64,000 bases of DNA, taken from positions 4,340,001 to 4,404,000 of the forward strand of contig NZ_JARXYJ010000001.1 in NCBI RefSeq assembly GCF_029894425.1, given 5' to 3'. Under the pieces are notes generated by a model. It saw nothing but the letters and a program-made list of their open reading frames with translations, searched no databases and had not been told where the DNA came from. Every line of letters begins with the position of its first letter. Position 1 is the first letter of the stretch. Source of the stretch: Streptomyces sp. SAI-127. GTDB lineage: Bacteria > Actinomycetota > Actinomycetes > Streptomycetales > Streptomycetaceae. A program made the position numbers and the translations under genes. Positions 1-9,719 of the stretch are shown in pieces.

Positions 1-71
1 CGCTCGCTCGTCCAGTCCACAGGGCTTGCGCACCTGTCCCGCTTCGGTTACTGGGAAGGACGGCCCACGCC

Positions 72-1289
72 ATGCCCGCAGATCTCGCCGTGATCGGCCT
101 CGGCCCCTACGGACTGCCCCTGGCCCAGGCCGCTGTCGCCGCCGGCATCTCCACCCTCGGCTACCGCACCGGCCCCGAGGCCGGCTCCCTCAGCCCCGCA
201 GAACTGCGCCGGATGCTCTCGGGGGGCTTCCGGACGGCCGCGGGGCCGGCCGAGCTCGGCCGTGTCCGTACGGCGGTCATCTGCGCACCGACCCCACCGG
301 CCCCGGACGGCGGCCTGGACCTGAGCCAGGTGGAGGGGGCCGCCCGCACGCTGAGCACACACCTGCGCCCGCACACCACCGTCATCCTGGAGTCCCCCGT
401 GCCCCCGGGCACCACCGAGGAGTTCCTGCGCCCGCTCCTGGAGAAGGGCTCGGGTCTGCGCGCGGGCCGCGACTTCCACCTCGCCTACTCCCCCAGCCGC
501 GTCGACCCAGGCAACCGCGACTTCACGCCCGCCAACACCCCCAAGGTGATCGGCGGCCTCACGCCCGCGTGCACGGAGTCGGCCGCCGCCTTCTACTCGC
601 GCCTCACCGACAAGGTGGTACGCGCGCGTGGCCCGCGGGAGGCGGAGACGGTCCAGCTCCTGGAGACCAACTTCCGGCACGTCAACATCGCCCTCGTCAA
701 CGAGATGGCCGTCCTCTGCCACGACCTCGGCGTCGACCTCTGGGACGTCATCCGCTGCGCGGAGACCAAGCCGTTCGGCTTCCAGGCCTTCCGCCCCGGC
801 CCGGGCGTCGGCGGTCACGCGGTCCCCCGCGACCTGACCGGCGGCAGCCTCGGCGGCGGCCGCACCCTGCGCATGGTCGAACTCGCCCGGCAGGTCAACG
901 ACCAGATGCCCCGTTACGTCGTCCAGCGCGCCGCCGCTCTCCTCAACGAGCACGGCAAGTCCGCGCGGGGTGCCCGCGTCCTCCTGCTGGGCGTCACCTA
1001 CAAGCCCGACCTCGCCGACCAGCAGGGCACCCCCGCCCAGGAGGTCGCCGTACGCCTGATGGAACTCGGCGCCGCCGTCAGCTACCACGACCCCCACATC
1101 CCGTCCTGGAGCGTCCTGGACCGCCCGGTCCCGCGCGCGGACTCCCTCTACGAGGCGGCGGCCGACGCGGACCTGACGATCCTGCTCCAGCAGCACCGGA
1201 CGTACGACCTGCAAGGCCTGTCGGTGAAGGCCCAGCTGCTGCTGGACACACGGGGGGCCACGCCTACGGGGGCGGCGCATCGGTTGTGA
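72..1289 (+). CDS. UDP-sugar/nucleotide-sugar dehydrogenase-like protein, catalytic Cys missing
   Basis: This 405-residue protein has the three-part layout of the UDP-glucose/UDP-ManNAc 6-dehydrogenase family: an N-terminal Rossmann fold (VIGLGPYGLPLA, residues 7-18), a helical middle with FRHVNIALVNE (201-211), and a C-terminal sugar-binding half with GVTYKPD. Active members oxidise the C6 hydroxyl of a UDP-sugar with NAD+, using a Cys in GGHCIP, a Lys and Asn four residues apart, and an Arg in a DxRxSPA-like motif. Here those positions read Ala250 (GGHAVPRD), Gln195, Thr199 and Gln (DQQGTPA); Asp254 is kept. The overall fold looks intact, so it is probably a non-catalytic or re-purposed paralogue rather than decaying DNA. 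The ATG start has a purine-rich GGAAGGA 11 bases upstream. Family assignment is firm; function is unknown. Confidence 0.85.
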   Translation: MPADLAVIGLGPYGLPLAQAAVAAGISTLGYRTGPEAGSLSPAELRRMLSGGFRTAAGPAELGRVRTAVICAPTPPAPDGGLDLSQVEGAARTLSTHLRPHTTVILESPVPPGTTEEFLRPLLEKGSGLRAGRDFHLAYSPSRVDPGNRDFTPANTPKVIGGLTPACTESAAAFYSRLTDKVVRARGPREAETVQLLETNFRHVNIALVNEMAVLCHDLGVDLWDVIRCAETKPFGFQAFRPGPGVGGHAVPRDLTGGSLGGGRTLRMVELARQVNDQMPRYVVQRAAALLNEHGKSARGARVLLLGVTYKPDLADQQGTPAQEVAVRLMELGAAVSYHDPHIPSWSVLDRPVPRADSLYEAAADADLTILLQQHRTYDLQGLSVKAQLLLDTRGATPTGAAHRL

Positions 1290-1821
1290 AGGGGGGCGCA
1301 CGGGTGGACCCGGCTCCGGAGCCGGTGGCATGCGGGGCGGGGCGCGGGTACCTTACGGAGACAGGTGGGGTCGGCCGTAGAGGCCACTGCGGCAGACTCG
1401 TGGATGGTTCACGGAGTGTCCGCCCCTAGGTTTCGTGGGGGCGGCCGCTCACCATCACACCAACAAGGTGGAGCCCACCGCAGAGGGCACTGCGGCAGGC
1501 TCCTGATGGTTCACGGAGTGTCCGCCCCTAGTTCTCCTGGGGGCGGCCGCTCGCCATCCGAAAATCCGCAAGATCCACCTCCTCCGGCACTTCACCATCC
1601 GGAGACGGAGTCGGTCCCAGCGAGTGGGCTTGCGGTGACGTCCCATGGACGCCCCCTTCCACGACACCGCCCAGTAGCCCGGTGGACGGTCCGTCGGAAA
1701 TCGGGCCGGGCCCCGAGGAGCGGGGTCCGGAACCAAATCCTTGGAAGGGGGCGCTCCAGGAACCTGCGCGCCCCCGCACCACCCCACGCGCCGCCCGCCT
1801 CGCAAAGCCCCGGGCACACGA
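1290..1821. other. Gene-poor intergenic region with direct repeat
   Basis: No convincing gene is seen between the dehydrogenase-like gene and the guaB3 terminator. The notable content is a 103-bp-period direct repeat (listed separately). A 63-codon minus-strand frame starting at 1646 has a purine-rich stretch before its ATG, but it runs through the second repeat copy, is very Arg-rich and has mixed third-position bases, so it is not called. Confidence 0.5.
1363..1558. repeat. Two tandem copies of a ~93-bp element, each with a GC hairpin
   Basis: Copy 1 (1363-1456) and copy 2 (1466-1558) are direct repeats 103 bp apart. They share long identical blocks such as TGGTTCACGGAGTGTCCGCC and GGGGGCGGCCGCTC, with scattered differences between. 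Each copy contains an inverted repeat, CCGCCCC and GGGGCGG, with an 11-base loop, so each could fold as a terminator-like hairpin. They lie downstream of the dehydrogenase-like gene. They could be a duplicated terminator, a dispersed Streptomyces element, or protein-binding sites. Confidence 0.75.
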
Positions 1822-1857
1822 AAGGGGGCCGGTCACCACCAGGTGACCGGCCCCCTT
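1822..1857 (-). terminator. Strong hairpin terminator of guaB3
   Basis: A perfect 16-bp stem (1822-1837 with 1842-1857) has a four-base loop ACCA. It lies 13 bases beyond the guaB3 stop codon and has no long T run, as is usual in Streptomyces. Confidence 0.85.
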
Positions 1858-1870
1858 CCCGCCGTAGGCC

Positions 1871-2995
1871 CTACCGCTTGTGCTGCGAGTCGGCCACCGT
1901 GACCTCGACCCGCTGGAACTCCTTCAGCTCGCTGTACCCGGTCGTGGCCATGGCCCGCCGCAGCGCACCGAAGAAGTTCATCGAGCCGTCCGGGATGTGC
2001 GACGGGCCCGCCAGCACCTCCTCGATCGTGCCGACCGTGCCGAGGTCGACCTTCTTACCGCGCGGCAGCTCCTCGTTGACGGCCTCCATGCCCCAGTGGT
2101 GGCCGCGGCCGGGCGCGTCCGTGGCACGGGCCAGCGGGGAACCCATCATCACGGCGTCCGCGCCACAGGCGATCGCCTTGGGCAGGTCGCCGGACCAGCC
2201 CACACCACCGTCCGCGATGACGTGCACGTACCGGCCGCCGGACTCGTCCATGTAGTCCCGGCGGGCGGCGGCCACGTCGGCCACGGCCGTCGCCATCGGG
2301 ACCTGGATGCCCAGTACGTTCCGCGTGGTGTGCGCGGCGCCGCCGCCGAAGCCGACCAGGACGCCCGCCGCGCCGGTGCGCATCAGGTGCAGGGCGGCGG
2401 TGTACGTGGCGCAGCCGCCGACGATCACCGGGACGTCGAGCTCGTAGATGAACTGCTTCAGGTTCAGCGGCTCGTGCGAACCGGAGACGTGCTCCGCCGA
2501 GACCGTCGTGCCGCGGATGACGAAGATGTCCACGCCCGCGTCCACCACTGCCTTGGAGAACTGCGCCGTGCGCTGCGGGGAGAGCGCGGCCGCGGTGACC
2601 ACACCCGAGTCGCGCACCTCCTTGATGCGCGCGCCGATCAGCTCCTCCTTGATGGGGGCGGAGTAAATCTCCTGCAGGCGCCGGGTCGCGGCCTCCACGT
2701 CCAGCTCGGCGATCTCGTCGAGCAGCGGCTGCGGGTCCTCGTACCGGGTCCAGAGGCCTTCGAGGTTCAGGACGCCGAGGCCGCCGAGTTCTCCTATGCG
2801 GATCGCGGTGGCCGGGGAGACGACCGAGTCCATGGGGGCGGCCAGGAAGGGCAGCTCGAAGCGGTAGGCGTCGATCTGCCAGGCGATCGAGACCTCCTTC
2901 GGGTCGCGCGTACGACGGCTGGGGACAACGGCGATGTCGTCGAATGCGTACGCCCGGCGGCCGCGCTTGCCGCGCCCGATCTCGATCTCAGTCAC
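1871..2995 (-). CDS. guaB3: GuaB3 family IMP dehydrogenase-related protein
   Basis: This 374-residue TIM-barrel protein belongs to the IMP dehydrogenase-related GuaB3 group of actinobacteria. It carries the barrel and flavin/nucleotide-binding signatures of the IMPDH/GMP reductase superfamily (APMDSVVSP, VIVGGCATY, VIADGGVGWSGD, MMGSPLA) but has no CBS domains. Where IMPDH has the catalytic GSICTTR loop, this protein reads RGTTVSAEHVS, with no cysteine. Its reaction therefore cannot be assumed to be IMP oxidation; GuaB3 function in actinobacteria is still debated. The GTG at 2995 is chosen because it gives the family-standard MTEIEIGRGKRGRRAYAF start; an upstream ATG would add about 30 atypical residues. 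It lies downstream of guaB on the same strand, separated by a hairpin. Confidence 0.93.
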   Translation of the reverse strand: MTEIEIGRGKRGRRAYAFDDIAVVPSRRTRDPKEVSIAWQIDAYRFELPFLAAPMDSVVSPATAIRIGELGGLGVLNLEGLWTRYEDPQPLLDEIAELDVEAATRRLQEIYSAPIKEELIGARIKEVRDSGVVTAAALSPQRTAQFSKAVVDAGVDIFVIRGTTVSAEHVSGSHEPLNLKQFIYELDVPVIVGGCATYTAALHLMRTGAAGVLVGFGGGAAHTTRNVLGIQVPMATAVADVAAARRDYMDESGGRYVHVIADGGVGWSGDLPKAIACGADAVMMGSPLARATDAPGRGHHWGMEAVNEELPRGKKVDLGTVGTIEEVLAGPSHIPDGSMNFFGALRRAMATTGYSELKEFQRVEVTVADSQHKR

Positions 2996-3054
2996 GATGT
3001 GTGGCCTTTCCCTGATGCGTTCAGCGTCTTCCAGTATCGCCGACGGGTACGACA

Positions 3055-3085
3055 AGGGCGGCCCCGGATGCTCCGGGACCGCCCT
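3055..3085 (-). terminator. Hairpin between guaB and guaB3
   Basis: A 14-bp stem with one mismatch (3055-3068 with 3072-3085) and a three-base loop sits just beyond the guaB stop codon and before guaB3. It should end most guaB transcripts or give partial read-through into guaB3. Confidence 0.75.
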
Positions 3086-3101
3086 CACGCGCGCGTGGCG
3101 A

Positions 3102-4646
<1,545 letters not shown>

Positions 4647-4753
4647 CTAACGGGAAGCAAGGGTGGCAAATTCCACGGATTCCACGGTTCGGACCCGCTC
4701 CGGGCTTCGTATGTTCGTACGGAAACGGCGCGCCGCCCGTTCAGGAGCGCGCC

Positions 4754-5431
4754 CTACTGCTCGGCCAGCGCTCGCAACCTGCTCAGCGCCCGGTGCTGCG
4801 CCACACGGACCGCACCGGGTGACATTCCCAACATCTGGCCCGTCTCCTCCGCCGTCAACCCCACGGCGATCCGCAGCAGCAGCAGTTCGCGCTGGTTCTC
4901 GGGGAGGTTGGCCAGCAGTTTCTTGGCCCATTCGGCGTCGCTGCTGAGCAGCGCCCGCTCCTCGGGGCCGAGCGAGTCGTCGGGCCGCTCCGGCATCTCG
5001 TCGGAGGGAACCGCCGTCGAACCGGGGTGGCGCATGGCCGCGCGCTGCAGGTCGGCGACCTTGTGCGCGGCGATGGCGAAGACGAACGCCTCGAAGGGGC
5101 GGCCGGTGTCGCGATAGCGCGGCAGGGCGAGGAGGACGGCTACGCAGACCTCCTGCGCGAGATCCTCCACGAAGTGCCTGGCGTCACCCGGGAGACGGGA
5201 CAACCGGGTGCGGCAGTAGCGCAGGGCCAGCGGGTGGACATGGGCGAGCAGGTCGTGCGTGGCCTGCTCGTCTCCCTCCACGGCACTGTGGACGAGCGCA
5301 CCGATCGCCCCATGGGGATGAGCCGCCTCGTCGTCGCGCATCGGTCCATGGTGCCCTGGCGTCGTTGGATCCGTGGCATCGCGCTGGTTGTTGTGCACCG
5401 AAGCGTTATGAGCAGGTGCGCCGGAACCCAT
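4754..5431 (-). CDS. shbA: ECF RNA polymerase sigma factor ShbA
   Basis: This group IV (ECF) sigma factor matches the locus and sequence type of Streptomyces ShbA, which drives transcription of the principal sigma gene hrdB. Sigma-2 is visible around [29 protein letters not shown] and [20 protein letters not shown]. Sigma-4 is visible in [45 protein letters not shown] near the C-terminus. No TM segment or fused anti-sigma domain is present. The ATG at 5431 has a GGAGGG-type site and gives 225 residues. An internal ATG at 5341 gives 195 residues and better codon use after it, so the first 30 residues are uncertain. It lies between guaB and bldM, linking housekeeping sigma control to a developmental locus. 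Confidence 0.88.
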   Translation of the reverse strand: MGSGAPAHNASVHNNQRDATDPTTPGHHGPMRDDEAAHPHGAIGALVHSAVEGDEQATHDLLAHVHPLALRYCRTRLSRLPGDARHFVEDLAQEVCVAVLLALPRYRDTGRPFEAFVFAIAAHKVADLQRAAMRHPGSTAVPSDEMPERPDDSLGPEERALLSSDAEWAKKLLANLPENQRELLLLRIAVGLTAEETGQMLGMSPGAVRVAQHRALSRLRALAEQ

Positions 5432-5556
5432 ACCCTGCGCCCTCCCCTTCCGCTCGACCGACTCGTCCCCGAGAGACTCCACATCTCCAAGGATGCGGCA
5501 TCCGCCACGAAACAAGCAGCGGGGCATTGAAGGGGCCGCTCGTCCGCGCCCCGTCA

Positions 5557-5624
5557 GGGGCGCGGGGCGGCACCGATCTGCGGCTCCCGCCGCGTGGGCG
5601 CGACCAGCCACAACGGGCCCGCAC
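5557..5624. repeat. Dispersed intergenic repeat, copy A
   Basis: This copy has the pattern GGGGCGCGGGGC, a variable stretch, TGCGGCTC(C)CGCCGCGTGGG, CGCGACCAGCCAC, and a GGCCCGC end. Two related copies occur at 28010-28074 and 55178-55243, all between genes. The GCGGCTC/CCGCCGC arms are self-complementary. It lies between the shbA start and the bldM stop. Confidence 0.75.
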
Positions 5625-5652
5625 CAATACGACGACCGATCCGACCGAGTTC

Positions 5653-6264
5653 CTAGCGAACCAGGCCCCACCGGAATCCGAGCGCCACGGCGTGCGCCCG
5701 GTCCGAAGCCCCGAGCTTCTTGAACAGCCGCCGGGCGTGTGTCTTGACGGTGTCCTCGGAGAGAAAAAGCTCACGCCCGATCTCCGCATTGGAGCGACCG
5801 TGACTCATGCCTTCGAGCACCTGGATCTCACGCGCGGTGAGAGTGGGCGCCGCACCCATCTCCGCCGACCGCAGCCGACGCGGGGCGAGCCGCCAGGTCG
5901 GGTCGGCGAGCGCCTGCGTCACCGTGGCGCGCAACTCCGCGCGGGAGGCGTCCTTGTGGAGGTAGCCCCGGGCGCCCGCGGCCACCGCGAGAGCGACCCC
6001 GTCGAGGTCCTCCGCGACGGTGAGCATGATGATGCGCGCACCGGGGTCCGCGGACAGCAGCCGCCGCACGGTCTCGACGCCGCCCAGACCGGGCATGCGT
6101 ACGTCCATCAGAATCAGGTCCGAACGGTCCGCGCCCCAGCGGCGGAGGACTTCCTCGCCGTTGGCCGCGGTCGTCACGCGCTCGACGCCGGGCACGGTCG
6201 CGACCGCGCGGCGGAGCGCCTCTCGGGCAAGCGGGGAGTCGTCGCAGACGAGGACGGATGTCAT
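5653..6264 (-). CDS. bldM: Atypical response regulator BldM
   Basis: BldM is a NarL/FixJ-type regulator needed for aerial growth and sporulation, acting as a homodimer or with WhiI. The 203-residue protein has a receiver domain (residues 1-120) with the acidic pair in LVCDDSP, Asp54 in [10 protein letters not shown] and Lys in YLHKDAS. A LuxR-type HTH follows in [35 protein letters not shown] (about 138-190). Known work shows the receiver Asp is dispensable, so phosphorylation should not be assumed. The ATG at 6264 gives the known start [10 protein letters not shown]; an ATG eight codons earlier is out of line with the family. Its promoter region carries a near-perfect sigma-BldN site at 6389-6416. 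It is divergent from whiD, as in S. coelicolor. Confidence 0.97.
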   Translation of the reverse strand: MTSVLVCDDSPLAREALRRAVATVPGVERVTTAANGEEVLRRWGADRSDLILMDVRMPGLGGVETVRRLLSADPGARIIMLTVAEDLDGVALAVAAGARGYLHKDASRAELRATVTQALADPTWRLAPRRLRSAEMGAAPTLTAREIQVLEGMSHGRSNAEIGRELFLSEDTVKTHARRLFKKLGASDRAHAVALGFRWGLVR

Positions 6265-6388
6265 GGCCGTCCTCCGCAGCTGATGCACGTCACCTTGAGC
6301 CTCCAGGCTGGTACGAAATCGTCACCTGTGCGGTCGACCGACTCGGACGCCTGTCCGAGCGCTTGTGTTTTCAACCGCCTCCGCACTC

Positions 6389-6416
6389 TCAACGACGGTC
6401 ACCCGAAAGAGTTACG
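6389..6416 (-). promoter_or_regulatory. Sigma-BldN-type promoter of bldM
   Basis: Read on the minus strand there is CGTAAC, a 16-base spacer and CGTTGA. This matches the published sigma-BldN consensus exactly in both boxes and spacing. It lies about 125 bp upstream of the bldM start, so BldN is inferred to switch on bldM as in S. coelicolor. Confidence 0.88.
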
Positions 6417-6645
6417 GGGCTGTGCGCTGTCTTCGGCACTCTACGTGAGGGCCCGGACACGGTGCAGACATGCACGGCGGACCCACAACGTTTCATCACA
6501 ACCCATGCCCCATTCAGACCCTTTTCTTCCCATTTCCTGGTGTCTGAGGCTAGATTCGCAATGAGTCATATTTTCATCTCCTTAGATCGTAGATGTACGG
6601 TCGTGGACACCGTATCCGCCCAGAACGGCTACAAGGGGTCACGCA

Positions 6646-6972
6646 ATGGCAGATTTCTCCCGCCTTCCCGGACCGAACGCGGACCTGTGGGACTGGCAGC
6701 TCCTGGCCGCCTGTCGCGGGGTGGACAGCTCGCTTTTCTTCCATCCGGAGGGCGAGCGCGGTGCGGCCCGGAGCGCTCGCGAGAACTCGGCCAAGGAGGT
6801 CTGCATGAGGTGCCCGGTGCGCGCGCAGTGCGCGGCGCACGCGCTCGCGGTGAGAGAGCCGTACGGCGTATGGGGCGGGCTGACCGAGGACGAGCGCGAG
6901 GAGCTCATGGGGCGGGCGCGGCACCGGCTGGTGTCCGCGTCGTCCGTGGGAAGCGGTGCATCGAACAACTGA
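6646..6972 (+). CDS. whiD: WhiB-family iron-sulfur sporulation regulator WhiD
   Basis: WhiD is a Wbl protein required for late spore maturation; it holds a [4Fe-4S] cluster and binds region 4 of the principal sigma factor. The 108-residue protein has the four cluster cysteines Cys23, Cys53, Cys56 and Cys62 (CMRCPVRAQC) and the G(V/I)WGG turn GVWGG at 74-78, followed by a basic stretch. A GGGG Shine-Dalgarno run precedes the ATG. The divergent neighbour bldM and the sequence MADFSRLPGPNADLWDWQ support the name. The upstream region around 6550-6600 is unusually AT-rich for this genome and probably holds its promoters. Confidence 0.96.
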   Translation: MADFSRLPGPNADLWDWQLLAACRGVDSSLFFHPEGERGAARSARENSAKEVCMRCPVRAQCAAHALAVREPYGVWGGLTEDEREELMGRARHRLVSASSVGSGASNN

Positions 6973-6988
6973 AGGAACGTTTCTCCTA

Positions 6989-7026
6989 GAAGGGCACGCA
7001 CGCGCGTGCCCTTCCCTGTTTTTTCG
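6989..7026 (+). terminator. Rho-independent terminator of whiD
   Basis: A perfect 11-bp stem (6989-6999 with 7004-7014) with a four-base loop is followed by CCTGTTTTTT, one of few classic T-tracts in this window. It separates convergent whiD and the LysR gene. Confidence 0.93.
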
Positions 7027-7028
7027 GC

Positions 7029-7925
7029 CTACCGGTCGGCCGCACGCGCCAGTTGCTCCAGCGTCGCCGCCACCGCCGGCACCTGGGCCAGATCGGGCAG
7101 CGTGAGCGCGACGATCTCCCGCCGGACCGCCGGTTCCAGCGTCACCGTGCGTGCACCTCGCGGCCGTACGGACTCGACCGCGAGCTGGGGCAGGACGGCG
7201 ACGCCGAGGCCCGCGCCCACCAGGCCGACGACCGCCGGGTAGTCGTCGGTCGCGAAGTCGATGCGGGGCGTGAAGCCTGCGCCCTCGCACACCTCGACCA
7301 ACTGGCCGCGGCAGCGCGGGCATCCGGCGATCCACGACTCCCCGGCGAGCTCCCCGATGGACACGGACCCCGCGCTCGCGAGCCGGTGCCGCTCCGGTAC
7401 GAGGGCGACGAGCCGGTCGGTCAGCAGGTGCCGCACGACGAGGTCGTCCCACTCGTCCCCGCCGCCGGCCCCCTCGTACCGGAAGGCGAGCGCGATGTCG
7501 CAGTCGCCCTCCCGCAGCAGGCCGACGGACTGCGGGGGTTCGGCCTCCTCCAGAAAGACGCGGGTGCCGGGGTGGGCGGCGCGCAGGGCCGCGAGGGCGG
7601 TGGGGACGAGGGTGGAACTGCCGCTGGGGAAGGAGACGAGCCGGACGCGCCCGGCCCGCAGGCCGGCGATGGCGGCGACCTCCTCCTCCGCCGCCGTCAG
7701 CCCCGCCAGGATCCCGGCGGCGTGCCGCACCAGCGCCTGGCCCGCCTGCGTCAGCCGCATCTCGCGTCCGCTGCGGATGAGCAACGGCGTGCCCACGGAC
7801 GTCTCCAGGGCCTTCATCTGCTGGCTGACGGCGGGCTGGGTGCAGCCCAGTTCACGTCCCGCGGCGGAGAAGGAGCCGGTCGCGGCGACGGCACGCAGAA
7901 CACGGAGATGTCGGGCCTCGATCAC
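7029..7925 (-). CDS. LysR-family transcriptional regulator
   Basis: This 298-residue protein has an N-terminal winged HTH (LRVLRAVAATGSFSAAGRELGCTQPAVSQQMKALE, residues 8-42), a linker helix, and a two-lobed periplasmic-binding-like effector domain from about residue 90 (RVRLVSFPSGSSTLVPTAL onward). The effector is unknown. A CPRC pair near residue 200 could respond to redox or metal, but this is speculative. It is divergent from the MOSC gene, with an 80-bp shared control region. LysR regulators often control their divergent neighbour, so the MOSC gene is a plausible target. Confidence 0.9.
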   Translation of the reverse strand: MIEARHLRVLRAVAATGSFSAAGRELGCTQPAVSQQMKALETSVGTPLLIRSGREMRLTQAGQALVRHAAGILAGLTAAEEEVAAIAGLRAGRVRLVSFPSGSSTLVPTALAALRAAHPGTRVFLEEAEPPQSVGLLREGDCDIALAFRYEGAGGGDEWDDLVVRHLLTDRLVALVPERHRLASAGSVSIGELAGESWIAGCPRCRGQLVEVCEGAGFTPRIDFATDDYPAVVGLVGAGLGVAVLPQLAVESVRPRGARTVTLEPAVRREIVALTLPDLAQVPAVAATLEQLARAADR

Positions 7926-8005
7926 CTTTCGAGGATAAGCCCTCCTTTGGTACGGAGCCGAATAATGTATGGCGTCTTTGGGTTCTGGTCCCCTACCGTG
8001 CCGCC

Positions 8006-8674
8006 ATGGAGCTTCTGTCGGTGAATCTGGGCCGCGCCAAGGCCGTTGCGTACACGGACAACCCGGAGGGCGTCACCGGTATCGACAAGCGACCGGTCGA
8101 CGGACCGGTGCGGGTGGCCGCGCCCGGTCCCAAGGGCATCGGCGGGAGCGGGCTCGCCGGGGACGCGGTGTGCAAGAAGCAGCACCACGGCGGCGACGAC
8201 CAGGCCGTGTACGCGATGGCGCGCGAGGACCTGGACGAGTGGGAGGGCGAGCTGGGCCGCTCGCCGGCCAACGGCGCCTTCGGCGAGAACCTCACGACGC
8301 GGGGCATCGACGTCTCCGGCGCGCTGATCGGCGAGCGCTGGCGCATCGGCCCCGAGGTGGTGCTCGAGGTCACGAGCGCGCGCATCCCGTGCGGCACTTT
8401 CCAGGGCCACATGGACGAGAAGCGGTGGGTGAAGCGGTTCACGCAGAAGGGCGCGCCCGGGGCGTATCTACGGGTGATCCAGCCGGGCGAGATCCGGGCC
8501 GGGGACCCGATCGAGATCGTGCACCGGCCGGACCACGACGTGACGGTCGCCCTGGCGTTCCGGGCGATGACCACCGAACGGCCGCTCCAGCCACGGCTGC
8601 TGGCGGCGGGTGACGCACTCCATCCGGAGGTGCGGAAGTGGGCGCTCGAGTATGTGGAGAAATACGGCGCCTGA
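8006..8674 (+). CDS. MOSC-domain protein (YiiM-like)
   Basis: This 222-residue protein contains a MOSC domain, the molybdenum-cofactor sulfurase C-terminal type, over most of its length. Diagnostic stretches are QHHGGDDQAVYAMAREDLDEWE, NGAFGENLTTRGID and the conserved cysteine in SARIPCGTFQ. YiiM-type proteins reduce N-hydroxylated purines using a Moco with the Cys as ligand, and a similar detoxifying role is possible here. It is preceded by a divergent LysR gene and followed by a strong hairpin, so it is probably transcribed alone. Confidence 0.9.
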   Translation: MELLSVNLGRAKAVAYTDNPEGVTGIDKRPVDGPVRVAAPGPKGIGGSGLAGDAVCKKQHHGGDDQAVYAMAREDLDEWEGELGRSPANGAFGENLTTRGIDVSGALIGERWRIGPEVVLEVTSARIPCGTFQGHMDEKRWVKRFTQKGAPGAYLRVIQPGEIRAGDPIEIVHRPDHDVTVALAFRAMTTERPLQPRLLAAGDALHPEVRKWALEYVEKYGA

Positions 8675-8701
8675 CAGCGTCCTCCGCAAGCGGACGCTGT
8701 C
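8673..8701 (+). terminator. Terminator hairpin after MOSC gene
   Basis: An inverted repeat begins in the stop codon of the MOSC gene: GACAGCGTCC pairs with GGACGCTGTC across a short inner loop that can itself pair as CCGC/GCGG. It lies 24 bases before the SDR gene. Confidence 0.8.
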
Positions 8702-8725
8702 CGTCCCGGTCATTAACCTTGCGCC

Positions 8726-9499
8726 ATGACAACGGCATTGATTACGGGATCGACCGCGGGCATCGGTGCCGCGTTCGCACGACGGCTGGCGGCTGACGGG
8801 CACAACCTGGTGCTGGTGGCCCGCGACACCAAGCGGCTCCAGGAACAGGCGACCGAACTCCACGACCGCCACGGCATCGAGGCCGAGGTCCTCACCGCCG
8901 ACCTCGCCACGGACCCCGGCATCGAGGCGGTCGCCGCCCGCCTCTCCGACCGCAGGTCCCCCGTCGACCTCCTCGTCAACAACGCCGGCTTCGGCAACAA
9001 GGGCCGCTATCTCGACGTCTCCATGGCCGACGAGCTGAAGATGCTCAAGGTGCACTGCGAGGCGGTGCTGCGACTGACGTCGGCGGCGACGGAGGCGATG
9101 CGGGAGCGGGGGCGCGGGGGTGTCGTGAACGTCGCGTCGGTGGCCGCGTTCGTGCCTCGTGGGACGTACGGCGCCTCGAAGGCGTGGGTCGTGCAGTTCA
9201 CGCAGGGCGCGGCGAGGGATCTGGCGGGGAGCGGGGTCCGTCTGATGGCCCTGTGCCCGGGCTTCGTGCGGACCGAGTTCCACGAGCGGGCCGGGATGGG
9301 CACGGACAACATCCCCGGCTGGATGTGGCTCGACGCGGACAAACTGGTCGCCGCGGCCCTCACCGACCTGTCCCGCGGCAAGACCCTGTCGATCCCGGAC
9401 CCGCGTTACAAGGCGCTCATGGGCTTGGTGAAGGTGGCGCCCCGGGGGTTGCTGGGCGGGATCACGTCCAGGACGGGGCGGAAGTACGGGCCGCAGTAG
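8726..9499 (+). CDS. Short-chain dehydrogenase/reductase
   Basis: This 257-residue classical SDR has the cofactor loop TGSTAGIG (residues 8-15), NNAG near 90, the catalytic Ser in NVASVAAF and the YGASK catalytic Tyr/Lys pair near 153-157. Arg after the glycine motif (ARDTKRL) suggests NADP(H) preference. The substrate cannot be told from sequence. The C-terminal stretch SIPDPRYKALMGLVKVAPRGLLG is characteristic of a bacterial subgroup annotated only as SDR. A 220-bp gap follows it with no further coding sequence. Confidence 0.9.
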   Translation: MTTALITGSTAGIGAAFARRLAADGHNLVLVARDTKRLQEQATELHDRHGIEAEVLTADLATDPGIEAVAARLSDRRSPVDLLVNNAGFGNKGRYLDVSMADELKMLKVHCEAVLRLTSAATEAMRERGRGGVVNVASVAAFVPRGTYGASKAWVVQFTQGAARDLAGSGVRLMALCPGFVRTEFHERAGMGTDNIPGWMWLDADKLVAAALTDLSRGKTLSIPDPRYKALMGLVKVAPRGLLGGITSRTGRKYGPQ

Positions 9500-9719
9500 G
9501 GGCCCGGAGGGCCTCGCCGATCCACGGGACGGCCCGGGGTTCGACATGGGCCACAGCCCACCGAGTTCCACCGCGACGAAGAACGGCACGATCCACCGCG
9601 GGTGCAGCCCGCCCACGCCTCCGCTCGCCGGTGACGGCCAGCGCATGCCGACATGACGCCCAAGGGCGGACAATGGTGATGTTCGAGCCGGACCCAGGGG
9701 GGTCGGAGGCGATGGCGAG

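Noticed and set aside
1455..1646. 63-codon minus-strand frame (MGRHRKPTRWDRLRLR...) with a purine-rich run before its ATG
   Set aside because: Arg-rich, runs through a repeat copy, mixed third positions, no recognisable family.
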